Positions 12,954 to 20,793 of a DNA stretch of 21,923 nucleotides are shown piece after piece. Position 1 is the first letter of the stretch, and the number at the start of each line of letters is the position of its first letter. The notes below the pieces were generated by a model. It did no database searches and was not told the DNA's origin. It saw nothing but the letters and a program-made list of their open reading frames with translations. Source of the stretch: a virus; IMG/VR virus record IMGVR_UViG_3300032116_001461, positions 1 through 21,923 of that record; one strand, given 5' to 3'. The position numbers were made by a program, and so were the translations under genes.

Positions 12954-13322
12954 ATGACTACACAGACTTTTAAGGTAGTTGGTATCACTGAACACAACGG
13001 TAACGTTAAGGTTCGCTTTACACATGATATGGTTCGCCGTGTAAAGCAATTTAGTAAGGGTGGAGCAGGACGAATTGACTTCGTTGAATTGCCCACTGAA
13101 ATGACTAAGATTGATGCTCTCAAGTATATGCTTACGTGCAAGGAGTTTTCTTCGGAAGATGACCAAGCTACGATTCAAGACACGCTTGAAGACAAAGAAC
13201 GTGAAGCCCGTAAGGGTGCAGGTACAGTCAAGGTGAAGGGTACTGTTTCACTTGACGCAATTAAGAATCGTCCGCGCAAGGATGTTTCTGTTAATGATAT
13301 TTTGGAGGCAGTAAATGGCTAA
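12954..13322 (+). CDS. conserved hypothetical phage protein
   Basis: 122 aa with a strong Shine-Dalgarno (AAGGAG, 12942-12947). The N-terminal beta part TFKVVGITEHNGNVKVRFTHDMVRRVK and the block DFVELPTEMTKIDALKYML form a pattern I remember from cyanophage hypothetical proteins (F.V.G...NG..KVR....R...L.....I....L...MTK..A); not verified. The C-terminal third is a charged linker (EDKEREARKGAG) ending in a short helix. It overlaps the next gene by 8 bases. Confidence 0.7.
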   Translation: MTTQTFKVVGITEHNGNVKVRFTHDMVRRVKQFSKGGAGRIDFVELPTEMTKIDALKYMLTCKEFSSEDDQATIQDTLEDKEREARKGAGTVKVKGTVSLDAIKNRPRKDVSVNDILEAVNG

Positions 13323-13518
13323 GGGTATTACGAAGATCAGCGATAAGCTGGCTAAGGTTGGCGAGTGTGTCAACGTTTATTTTTATGATAACGCATATAT
13401 GGTAGAAGTTTCAGGCCGTAATGCAGAAGATGATTGGGCCACTGCAAAGCTAGTCTGTCGAGATTTGAGTGAGGTTCAGACCTTGCTTGAAGAAGTAGAT
13501 TCACTTCCGAAAGAATAA
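13315..13518 (+). CDS. small hypothetical phage protein
   Basis: 67 aa; GGAGG lies 9 bases before the ATG, inside the end of the previous gene. The product is a small alpha/beta protein with the phrase YFYDNAYMVEVSGRNAEDDWATAKLVC, then an acidic helix. It is probably co-translated with the 122-aa protein. It is the last + strand gene, ending just before a strong bidirectional terminator. Confidence 0.66.
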   Translation: MAKGITKISDKLAKVGECVNVYFYDNAYMVEVSGRNAEDDWATAKLVCRDLSEVQTLLEEVDSLPKE

Positions 13519-13520
13519 TT

Positions 13521-13546
13521 AGAAAGCCCCCGAAAGGGGGCTTTCT
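13521..13546. terminator. bidirectional intrinsic terminator between convergent operons
   Basis: Perfect 11-bp stem: AGAAAGCCCCC (13521-13531) and GGGGGCTTTCT (13536-13546) with a GAAA tetraloop (GNRA type). The + strand transcript ends just upstream at 13518 and the - strand fibre gene ends at 13557. T residues follow the stem only briefly, but the A-rich 5' arm gives a U-rich 3' arm in both directions. Confidence 0.9.
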
Positions 13547-13556
13547 TGTATTATGA

Positions 13557-15425
13557 TTATGCGTTTGGTGCTTTAATTACCATAAATCTAATAGTTATTG
13601 CATCTGAACTAGTCGTGAACCCGCTGATATTTACGATGTTTACATAGAATCCAGTGAGAGAAACAGAAATAGTTGCTGATGGCTGCGCTACAACGTTATA
13701 AACTCCAAAGTTAGGGCTAACTATTTGTACCAACACAATATCATTGTTCGGATCAACTTTATCGTTTGCTACAGAGAATGTATCAATTTGATTTGCTACC
13801 ATAGTAGCACTAGTAGTAATGATAGTACCTGCTAGTGCGTTAATGGTTACCCCATTTCCTCTGTTGGTAGTTTGAGTAACAGTAGAACCTGATGCATAAC
13901 CAATCTTACCGGTTGATGTTAGTGTACCATTAACATTAGCACCAGTACTTGTAACTACTAATTCAACATTGCTACCGGCTGCTTGAATTGAAACATTGCC
14001 GTTACTAGTAATAGTGATGTTTGAGTTACCATTCTGTAATAGTCCGCTATTAATAGTAGTGATGTTACCAGTTGTAATGTTTGCTATATTAGCAGTTACG
14101 GAGCCAGTAGTACTAATATTGCCACCAGTGATATTACCAGTACTTGGTTCAACTGTAGCATAGTTATTATACTTTATGTTACCATCATAGAGCATTATAC
14201 TCATAGCACCATTGGAGGTGATATCTTGAGTGACTCCTACTGGTACTTGAGTACCATTAGCGTAATTAATAGCAAATGCGTTGCCCGGTAGTGTTAGATT
14301 ACCAGTAGTGTCAAATGTCCAGCTGTATTCAGTATTGCCGCCCGAGTTAGACCAAATCTGAAGATTTCCTGTTGAACCAATTTCACCATCATCAGGATAA
14401 ATCTTAATTGCGTCCCCGCTGAAACCAGTGAATATAGTATTAAGAGCCGAAATACCAAGATTAGCAGGACCTGCTAAACTGGCGTCAGTTGAAGTAATGC
14501 TAGGATTTGCACCACCGACAATAGTTAAGATAGGATCAGCAGTATTAGGATCAGTATCACGCGGGAATACTAGATTTCCACCATTATCAAATGTCCAAGT
14601 GTTTCCGCCGCTGTGAATGAATGCATTAGGAGCATTACCGTTATGATAACCTATTTCAAAACTTGATTCTTCACCACCTAAGAATATGTTAGCAAGTGGT
14701 TCATCAATATTTGCACCAGGTGCTCGTAAGTGAATATGTCCTGGAGCAGTTGGATCAAGCACAAGTGACTGTGAACTATATCCAACAGATGGTGTCAAGA
14801 TCATTGTGCTGACATTTGGATTTATCGGATCCAATGAACTGTTAGCAACGCTTTGAATTACGCTCTCGCCACCCGCTAAGATTAAGTTACCGGTTGTGTC
14901 AAGTGTCCAGGTATATGATGTGTTACCATCATATGAACTCATAATGATATCACCGGTGCTACTTACTTGAACATACTTTTGATCATCACCTACAATTAAA
15001 TCATATGCGTTGTTGTTGCCTGTATCTAAGTGAATATGACTTGCTACATCTCCTCCACGAACCTGTAGATATGATAAGTTAGCAGTAGCCAGTGGGTCCC
15101 AACTTAGATTCAATTGGTTAACACCTTGAATAGTAACATCATCAAATGTGACATTACCTAACGCTGCCGCACCAAACGATACCTGATCACCATTAGCATA
15201 GTTAACAGCAAATGTATTGCCTGGTAATGTTAAGTTACCTGCGTCATCAAATGTCCAAGTTTGGTCAGTGTTAGCATTGTCAGTTACAATAGCAAAGTTA
15301 GCCGCAGAAGTTATACTGAAGAAGTCGTTTAGACTTGGTGACGCACTTGAATCACCGAATGAGTTGATATTTCCACCAGATGTAAATCCACCGTCCGATG
15401 TGATTGGTAGTAAGTTAGCTGCCAT
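13557..15425 (-). CDS. tail-fibre-like beta-repeat protein (622 aa) with HxH motifs
   Basis: 622 aa, rich in Gly, Asn, Thr and Ser, with almost no Cys, as in trimeric phage fibre shafts. A recurring W-T-[FL]-D-x2-G-N-L-x-[LF]-P unit occurs at W57, W173, W277 and W369. The 22-residue stretch at 64-85 (NLTLPGNTFAVNYANG...) is nearly repeated at 376-397. Two HIHL motifs (H130/H132 and H230/H232) each begin a ~50-residue module that ends in a WTFD unit. The last ~90 residues are non-repetitive, likely a C-terminal head or cap. Start ATG with AAGGG as Shine-Dalgarno. It is third and last of the fibre genes and ends at the terminator. The exact virion part (fibre, spike or collar) cannot be told. 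Confidence 0.75.
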   Translation of the reverse strand: MAANLLPITSDGGFTSGGNINSFGDSSASPSLNDFFSITSAANFAIVTDNANTDQTWTFDDAGNLTLPGNTFAVNYANGDQVSFGAAALGNVTFDDVTIQGVNQLNLSWDPLATANLSYLQVRGGDVASHIHLDTGNNNAYDLIVGDDQKYVQVSSTGDIIMSSYDGNTSYTWTLDTTGNLILAGGESVIQSVANSSLDPINPNVSTMILTPSVGYSSQSLVLDPTAPGHIHLRAPGANIDEPLANIFLGGEESSFEIGYHNGNAPNAFIHSGGNTWTFDNGGNLVFPRDTDPNTADPILTIVGGANPSITSTDASLAGPANLGISALNTIFTGFSGDAIKIYPDDGEIGSTGNLQIWSNSGGNTEYSWTFDTTGNLTLPGNAFAINYANGTQVPVGVTQDITSNGAMSIMLYDGNIKYNNYATVEPSTGNITGGNISTTGSVTANIANITTGNITTINSGLLQNGNSNITITSNGNVSIQAAGSNVELVVTSTGANVNGTLTSTGKIGYASGSTVTQTTNRGNGVTINALAGTIITTSATMVANQIDTFSVANDKVDPNNDIVLVQIVSPNFGVYNVVAQPSATISVSLTGFYVNIVNISGFTTSSDAITIRFMVIKAPNA

Positions 15426-15445
15426 TTTGTTTTCCCTTATTCTTA

Positions 15446-17854
15446 TTAATCTACTGCGATACCAAATTCAGTAGCATCATATGTAACCCAACTATTGGCT
15501 GCGCCTGAGTTAATTGTTACTGTAATTTCCATTACGTTAGAGCCGTTCAAGTCAACTACTACCGTGCTGTTAGCAATTGTAGGTGGTTGAACTCTGTTGC
15601 TTACTGTATAGAAAGTATTACCACCTGTAGATGTAGCAGACACATCAAAAAATTCAAATCCTAAGCCAGTGTGCTGAATTTGCATTGTAACTTTCATTGA
15701 TGTTGTATCAATATTGGTAGCAGTATAAACAACTGTTGGTGTAGTACCATTAATTTCAGCACTGTATCTAAGCCCTGGGATAATCTTGCGCTGACTTTGA
15801 ATTACTGTTTGTTCGTTGATAGTGTTACCTACATCTAACTCAATAGTTGGTAATCTTAGATTACCGTCATCCTGAAATTGCCATTGCCAAGCGGCAGTAC
15901 CTGTATCAGTATAGATGTTTACTGCACTAGATGCTTCAAGACTGATAGCATTAGAGCTACCAATATCAATGTTGTTTCCGTCATTACCAATAGTTCCGCT
16001 GTTAGGTAATTGAATTATGCCTGCACCATCGAATGTCCAAGTGCCACCGGCACCATTATCACTACTAGATATGATTAGTTGTATTTGTCCTGCTAATGCG
16101 TTTGCGCCGGCATCACCTGATCTTAGAATGATACTGCCACCAGAATCACCATTGCCAGTACTATCACCGGCATTTATGGTTACATCACCACCTGAACTAC
16201 CTAGGTCAATATTACCATTATTTGTACCGGCATTGCCTGCATTAAGTGTAAGAGAACCGCCGCTTCGTGCAGAGATATTAGCACCTACGGCATTACCGCC
16301 TTGTCCAGCCGAGACAGTAACAAATCCACCACCACCACCAAAATCAAGATTGGATGCGCCACCACGACCGGCTTCAATAACAATGTCACCTGCTGATGTA
16401 TCGCTATCTTCAGCACTATCACCGGCAAAGATATTAATGTCACCACCTTCAGCGGTTGCCCCGGTAGGACGATCACGAGCCTGTAACAAAATGTCATCGG
16501 CTGAATACAAGTTGATATCTGCGGTATTACCAGAAGCACGATTGTCAATCTCTATCGTACTGTTACTAATAATATCGTTAGGTATAGTCAAGTTACCATC
16601 TGTGCCAAATATCCATGTCTGGGTACCTGCTGTAGTGACTGTGGCATTGCCATTAGCATTAGCAATGTTAAAGTTACTGTTACCGTTTGCTAATGGTAAT
16701 CCGCCAGCACCAGCAGCAGTAGTTTGAATACTACCGTCTGGATACTTGATACCAGCTCCAGTACGAGTCAAGTGGAATACATCATTGGCGTGGTCAATTC
16801 TTGCGAACTCTGCGTTTGCTAAGAATCCACCTGTAGCAAATATGATATCTGGAACATTGCCATTATCGCCGGTTGCTAGAACAAGACCACCACCAATACC
16901 GTTTGCATAGCCTTGTGAGAATACATAACCATCGCCCGGCTCAGTAATTGTGTAGTTAGGATCGTTGAATGTGTGTCCAGCAAAACCTAAGTCTGCAAAG
17001 CCCTGAGTCTCGTCGCTATCTGCACCGTATGCAGCATAGTCGCTTGAGCCGTTTGAATTTTCATTCAACAAAGCAGCTTGAATGAACTCTCCGCCGGCGT
17101 CAGTGACAACTAGTGTTGGGTTGGTTAGTGTCACATTGGCCGCGCCTGGACCTACATTCAATCTTGTACCCTCAAAGTTTGCATTTGCCGGGCAATATAC
17201 TGTTCCATCGCTAGCAAAAGTAAAGTGTGAGTTAGCATTGTTGATATCGGTAGAAATTACAACATTGCTAGTACTTCTGATTTCAAATTCGTTGTCAGAA
17301 TTAGGTTCAATTACCCATTGGGCGCCACCTGGTGCAGGCCAATACAATGCACCCCCTTGACCAAATGTAAACACTGCACCGTTTGCATTAATTTGAACAT
17401 TACTTCCTGATGCAGGGTTAGATGAAATTCTGTTTGCGCCTACTGTACCAGTAAATGTAGGTAGATAGTTAGCAACATTACTATTGCTGTATGATCCGTT
17501 TGCTGCTACGTTAGTTAGGAATCCGCCATCACCGTAATAAAAGTTCGCCGTAGCAATATTACCTAAGTTAGCATTACCTGCTCTGATATTTCCAGTAACT
17601 ACGAGAGAAGTAAGAGTACCTACGCTTGTGATGTTTGGTTGTGCAGCATTCGCAACAGAAAGAGCCAAGTTAGCTTGTGCAGCACGAGCAAAGTACGAAC
17701 CACCGGCACCATTAAGAATCAGATTGCCTAAATTCTGTAGATTGGCTTTCTGAGTAGTAGGAGTCCCTGCCATATTGACTAATGGAACTAAGGTAGTATA
17801 GGCAATGTTTGCGCCTATATCTTGTAATGCTGTAATCTTGATGCTATCAACCAT
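15446..17854 (-). CDS. tail-fibre-like protein (802 aa) with glycine-rich beta region
   Basis: 802 aa with AGGAAG Shine-Dalgarno. The N-terminal ~50 residues (VDSIKITALQDIG...LVPLVNMAG) look like an attachment region. At about 255-370 there is a domain with QGFADLGFAGHTFNDPNYTI, EPGDGYVFSQG and DIIFATGGFLANAEFARID; I recall related domains in phage tail proteins with possible receptor binding. Residues ~470-595 are Gly/Ala/Asn/Asp repeats with GGDITI-like strands (GGDINIFAGD, AGDIVIEAG, GGSLTLNAG, GGDVTINAGD, GGSIILRSGD), which fit a beta-helix or beta-roll. W-x-F-x3-G-x-[LI]-x-[LI]-P units occur at about 414, 606 and 658. The C-terminal ~110 residues are non-repetitive. It lies between two other fibre genes. 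Confidence 0.77.
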   Translation of the reverse strand: MVDSIKITALQDIGANIAYTTLVPLVNMAGTPTTQKANLQNLGNLILNGAGGSYFARAAQANLALSVANAAQPNITSVGTLTSLVVTGNIRAGNANLGNIATANFYYGDGGFLTNVAANGSYSNSNVANYLPTFTGTVGANRISSNPASGSNVQINANGAVFTFGQGGALYWPAPGGAQWVIEPNSDNEFEIRSTSNVVISTDINNANSHFTFASDGTVYCPANANFEGTRLNVGPGAANVTLTNPTLVVTDAGGEFIQAALLNENSNGSSDYAAYGADSDETQGFADLGFAGHTFNDPNYTITEPGDGYVFSQGYANGIGGGLVLATGDNGNVPDIIFATGGFLANAEFARIDHANDVFHLTRTGAGIKYPDGSIQTTAAGAGGLPLANGNSNFNIANANGNATVTTAGTQTWIFGTDGNLTIPNDIISNSTIEIDNRASGNTADINLYSADDILLQARDRPTGATAEGGDINIFAGDSAEDSDTSAGDIVIEAGRGGASNLDFGGGGGFVTVSAGQGGNAVGANISARSGGSLTLNAGNAGTNNGNIDLGSSGGDVTINAGDSTGNGDSGGSIILRSGDAGANALAGQIQLIISSSDNGAGGTWTFDGAGIIQLPNSGTIGNDGNNIDIGSSNAISLEASSAVNIYTDTGTAAWQWQFQDDGNLRLPTIELDVGNTINEQTVIQSQRKIIPGLRYSAEINGTTPTVVYTATNIDTTSMKVTMQIQHTGLGFEFFDVSATSTGGNTFYTVSNRVQPPTIANSTVVVDLNGSNVMEITVTINSGAANSWVTYDATEFGIAVD

Positions 17855-17878
17855 TTTATACTTCCTATGTTGTTTTTA

Positions 17879-18991
17879 TTATGCGAAAGTTACGCCGTTA
17901 TTACCGATACAGAACCACTTGTTATTGATGTACTGTAGTATACAGGCATCCCCAATAGTATCAAATGTCATTGTACCAGTGCCTGAAGTCTTCCATCCTG
18001 CGTTTGTAACAGTGATTACCATATCACCACCGTCACCAAACATTGCAAACTTTTTAATTTGTCCGTTGGTACCTGCTGCTAACGTTGCTGTTTCTGCGGT
18101 ACTAGTAGTAAAATAACTCGTGTCTAGAAGCAAATTAGCAGCAGCACTTGCCGCTAAATCTTCGCTACCAGAAAGAATTGATCTATTTGAAGTTACTGTG
18201 CCGGTGAATGTTGCGTTAGCGGGCAATTCTACATTTATAGTTCCTGAACTTACCACTGGACTACCAGTAACCACTAGTTGGCTACTTGACACTCCTACAC
18301 TAGTTACTGTTCCACCTAATGATGCAGCAGAGATAGTAACGTTACCGGTACCACCTGAGACTACAATGCCTGAACCTGCATTTATTCTAAGGACGCCGGT
18401 GTTAGTTACAGTGATATTGCCTGCACTAGTAATAGGTCCGCCGCTTATCTGAATACCTGAGTTATTACCAGTAATAAGTCCTACGCTAGTAACTGTACCT
18501 GCGATATTGCCATTAGCTGCACTAGTGATTCTACCATAGTTGTCTACAGTGATTGTTGGGTTAGCATATGTACCTCCAGTTACGCCTGAGGTAGCTAAGT
18601 CAATTGCGATGTTTCCGTTAGTAACCAACGGAGAGTTTGTTACGACTAAGCGACTAGTGCTTGCTGGATTAAGACCCACGCTTGACAGTCCGCCGCCGTT
18701 ACCTGAGCCTGTAGCACTAATAGTTACGTTGCCGTTAGCTTGATTGATTACGATGTTTGTGCCAGCAATGATATTTCTGACGCCGGTATTAGTTACAGTA
18801 ACCGTACCAATATTAGCATTTGCATCAACTGCGATGCCTGCACCTGCTGTAAACGTATTGTAGGGGCTTGAGAGGTCAAATAAGTTAGCAAAGTTCTGCT
18901 GAGTTTTTGTAAACGCAGTATATAGGCTATCGCTGTTTGCCGATTCGTTGGGCAAACCAACATTAATAGTTTGTTGTCCAGGTATGCTCAT
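17879..18991 (-). CDS. tail-fibre-like protein (370 aa)
   Basis: 370 aa. A short conserved N-terminus (MSIPGQQTINVGLPNESANSD) is followed by a helical adaptor (SLYTAFTKTQQNFANLF). The shaft contains strand repeats such as GTVTSVGL and YANPTITVDNYGRITSAANG, which match the familiar VDxxGRxT repeat of phage fibres. The C-terminal ~65 residues (QIKKFAMFGDGGDMVITVTNAGW... GDACILQYINNKWFCIGNNGVTFA) form a cap with two cysteines. Shine-Dalgarno AAGGATT, and a late box GATAAATA 19-26 bases upstream of the ATG. It is the first of three consecutive fibre genes and was probably named a structural protein in relatives. Confidence 0.77.
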   Translation of the reverse strand: MSIPGQQTINVGLPNESANSDSLYTAFTKTQQNFANLFDLSSPYNTFTAGAGIAVDANANIGTVTVTNTGVRNIIAGTNIVINQANGNVTISATGSGNGGGLSSVGLNPASTSRLVVTNSPLVTNGNIAIDLATSGVTGGTYANPTITVDNYGRITSAANGNIAGTVTSVGLITGNNSGIQISGGPITSAGNITVTNTGVLRINAGSGIVVSGGTGNVTISAASLGGTVTSVGVSSSQLVVTGSPVVSSGTINVELPANATFTGTVTSNRSILSGSEDLAASAAANLLLDTSYFTTSTAETATLAAGTNGQIKKFAMFGDGGDMVITVTNAGWKTSGTGTMTFDTIGDACILQYINNKWFCIGNNGVTFA

Positions 18992-19009
18992 TGTTAATCC
19001 TTATGATAG

Positions 19010-19017
19010 TATTTATC
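19010..19017 (-). promoter_or_regulatory. T4-like late promoter (GATAAATA) for the fibre genes
   Basis: Reads GATAAATACTATCAT on the - strand. T4 spacing gives a start near 19004, a 13-base leader with the AAGGA Shine-Dalgarno and the ATG at 18991. The extended string ATAAATACTATCAT also occurs upstream of the dismutase gene. Confidence 0.65.
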
Positions 19018-19339
19018 AATAAGGATTGAAACTATCTCCGCAGCCGCACGAACTCTTGGCATTGGGGTTCTTAATATCAAATTTTGAACCCGTAATACTC
19101 TCTACAAAATCTACCACTGACCCTTGCAAATACGGAACTGAAAACTCGTCAACTACTACTTTGACTAATCCAGCATCAACCTCAGTGTCGCCTTCTTCAA
19201 TCTCATCCGTGATTTCAAATCCATATGTAAGTCCAGCACAACCCTTGCCACTCACTAACATACGCAAACGAGCATCGGGTCCTTCGCCCTCTAGAATTGA
19301 ATGCACTTTCTTCTGTGCATTTTCAGTTAGTGTTATCAT
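19016..19339 (-). CDS. erpA: A-type iron-sulfur cluster carrier (ErpA/IscA/HesB family)
   Basis: 107 aa, full length for the family. The three cluster-binding cysteines are present: C34 in GKGCAGLTYGF and C98/C100 in the C-terminal SSCGCGDSF. NPNAKSSCGCGDSF is closest to ErpA as I recall it, so the symbol is a best guess within the ErpA/IscA/SufA group. These proteins accept [2Fe-2S] or [4Fe-4S] clusters from the scaffold and deliver them to target enzymes. HesB-like genes are known in some marine phages. The start overlaps the upstream gene's stop as ATGA, making the dismutase, 60-aa protein and carrier genes one translationally coupled unit, directly before the fibre genes. Confidence 0.92.
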   Translation of the reverse strand: MITLTENAQKKVHSILEGEGPDARLRMLVSGKGCAGLTYGFEITDEIEEGDTEVDAGLVKVVVDEFSVPYLQGSVVDFVESITGSKFDIKNPNAKSSCGCGDSFNPY

Positions 19340-19518
19340 TTCTTACGTCCTCTAAATCCAACTGGCATCTGCATATCGTTCACTGGGAACATTGCTTTGA
19401 ACCATTCATCTGTTCCAGGCTTAGCCGTGATGCCGCTGCGATTGATGGGTTCCATATGAGTAGGCTTGCCTCTACTATCAACGATGCCTGCAAGTCTCTT
19501 TAGATCATCTGGACTCAT
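19336..19518 (-). CDS. 60-aa hypothetical protein between dismutase and ErpA
   Basis: An ATG at 19518 overlaps the dismutase stop as ATGA and is chosen over the longer in-frame start at 19569, which would overlap by 55 bases; GGGG lies upstream. The product begins MSPDDLKRLAGIV and ends in a basic GRKK tail. It contains KPGTDEWFKAMFPVN, a phrase like that in small T4-like phage proteins (KPG.PEWF), of unknown role. Its own stop overlaps the ErpA start (ATGA). The obligate position between two iron-protein genes hints at a shared process, but nothing in the sequence shows iron binding: it has no Cys and only one His in the 60-aa form. Confidence 0.62.
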   Translation of the reverse strand: MSPDDLKRLAGIVDSRGKPTHMEPINRSGITAKPGTDEWFKAMFPVNDMQMPVGFRGRKK

Positions 19519-20066
19519 AGGCTTTTGCCCCATCTCGTAGAGATGACATTCCAGTTGATGATCTTCCAAATATCTTTGAGATACTTTTTCTTATCAGAAC
19601 CATAATCAAGAATCCAAGCATGTTCCCACCAGTCAATCAATAATAAGATATCGCTCTTGACTTCGTGATTCTTGATTGTTTTGATGTTGCCGTCTGTAGC
19701 TAGATATACCCAGCCAGACCCCTGAATGCCCATCGCAACTTCTTCAAACTTCTCTTTAAAGCTCTCAAAGCTGCTATAATGCTTTTCAATGAAGTTCTTG
19801 ATTGGTCCGTTTGGTGTGTTGTTTAGCTGAACTTGTCTAAACTGAGTGAACCAAAGATTGTGTAAAAAGACACCTGCATAGTTGAAGTCTTTGTCGCCTT
19901 CATTGTTATTGTATCTTTTTGCATAACCCTTCGCTAGTTTCTCGTAATGTAGCTCAAGCGTATCCTTGCTCATAACACTGGAAACTTCACGCGGAGTGAA
20001 GTTTAGTGGAATGATTTCAATGTCGTTGGGTTTTTTACCCTCAATAAGCTTAATAAATTCTAGCAT
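19515..20066 (-). CDS. Fe/Mn superoxide dismutase (SodB/SodA family)
   Basis: 183 aa, near the ~192 aa of bacterial FeSOD. All four metal ligands are found: H40 (LELHYEKL), H69 (VFLHNLWF), D145 and H149 (DWWEHAWILDY). The second-sphere Tyr at +8 from the first His (Y48), GSGWVYLA (116-123) and the C-terminal IWKIINWN also follow the family; the usual second His of the HxxxH pair is Leu44. It should convert superoxide to H2O2 and O2. Metal type (Fe or Mn) cannot be fixed by eye. The ATG at 20066 is the only start that keeps the N-terminal strand; it has no clear Shine-Dalgarno and lies five bases from a late-promoter box. Confidence 0.9.
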   Translation of the reverse strand: MLEFIKLIEGKKPNDIEIIPLNFTPREVSSVMSKDTLELHYEKLAKGYAKRYNNNEGDKDFNYAGVFLHNLWFTQFRQVQLNNTPNGPIKNFIEKHYSSFESFKEKFEEVAMGIQGSGWVYLATDGNIKTIKNHEVKSDILLLIDWWEHAWILDYGSDKKKYLKDIWKIINWNVISTRWGKSL

Positions 20067-20071
20067 GATAG

Positions 20072-20079
20072 TATTTATT
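20072..20079 (-). promoter_or_regulatory. late promoter box (AATAAATA) abutting the dismutase start
   Basis: On the - strand AATAAATACTATC runs directly into the dismutase ATG; the box includes the stop codon of the SGNH gene. T4 spacing puts transcription start on the A of the ATG (20066). Shares ATAAATACTATCAT with the fibre promoter at 19010-19017. Confidence 0.5.
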
Positions 20080-20773
20080 TAAAGTTGTCTAGTATCTTTT
20101 TTGTAATAACTTGCTGTGACATGATTCCCATATGCATTAAGTCTCTTGCTAAATCAAATTTTTGGTGATTCATAACATCCGTGTCAATGATTTTAGTATC
20201 GGTATAGCAAAGTTTTACCATTCTTTTGGAAAGTTCTTTTTTGGATGCGAAGTATCCTGTTTGTTGTCCTAATGCCATAAATCTAGATGAGTCGGTATAT
20301 GGACCGGCAACCTGATGAAGCGACACATTATCATTTTCATGTATTGAAAGAAATCTAGTTTCGTATGTCCAGGCTATTACTACAGCTTTGGGAGGCTTCT
20401 TTACAGTGTTGATCCAAGCTATTAAATTATATGTCATGGCGTCTATACCTGATCCGCCCAATGACAAGTTATAGTAATCCATGCCTAAGGCATTTGAGAC
20501 TAAGTAGGGAAAGGTCTTTTCTAGTTCTAAGCCTGTCCCTTCTGTGTGACTGCATCCGCTGAATAGAATATAATTATCTAGATCAATTTCCGATACGTTT
20601 TTGCATCTATGTCCATACTCATTATAGTCATACGTTATCTCAGCATTTCTATAATACCAATCTTGTGGTTGAGTTTTTAAGTGCTTTTCAAACCTATCTT
20701 CATTGTCGCTACCCGAAAACTTCAATGTAGTGTTTGTGACATGACCTATAAAATTCCCGTTAAACTTACGCAT
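20075..20773 (-). CDS. SGNH/GDSL-like hydrolase, paralog 1
   Basis: 232 aa with GAGG Shine-Dalgarno. Block I is FSGCSHTEG (S75 as nucleophile, GCS in place of GDS). Block II glycine is in NLSLGGSGID (about 103-111). The block V Asp-x-x-His pair is D211/H214 (RDLMHMG). The block III GxND Asn is not evident; AWTYETRF occupies that place, as I recall for the phage members of this family. SGNH enzymes cleave acyl or acetyl esters, and in phages they may trim cell-surface glycans or decorate virions. It is adjacent to, and clearly duplicated from, the next gene upstream on the strand. It could also be non-enzymatic. No signal peptide. Confidence 0.72.
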   Translation of the reverse strand: MRKFNGNFIGHVTNTTLKFSGSDNEDRFEKHLKTQPQDWYYRNAEITYDYNEYGHRCKNVSEIDLDNYILFSGCSHTEGTGLELEKTFPYLVSNALGMDYYNLSLGGSGIDAMTYNLIAWINTVKKPPKAVVIAWTYETRFLSIHENDNVSLHQVAGPYTDSSRFMALGQQTGYFASKKELSKRMVKLCYTDTKIIDTDVMNHQKFDLARDLMHMGIMSQQVITKKILDNFK

Positions 20774-20793
20774 ATGTCAACCTCATTTTTTGA

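Noticed and set aside
16017-16727. 236-aa open frame on the + strand inside the 802-aa fibre gene
   Set aside because: Pro/Ala/Leu-rich low-complexity translation that mirrors the Gly/Asn-rich repeats of the fibre gene; it is a shadow of repetitive coding. Similar + frames at 17082-17360, 17805-18116 and 18120-18452 were dropped for the same reason.
19519-19569. Longer start (19569) for the 60-aa protein
   Set aside because: It overlaps the dismutase by 55 bases, while the ATG at 19518 gives the ATGA junction seen at the next gene boundary too.
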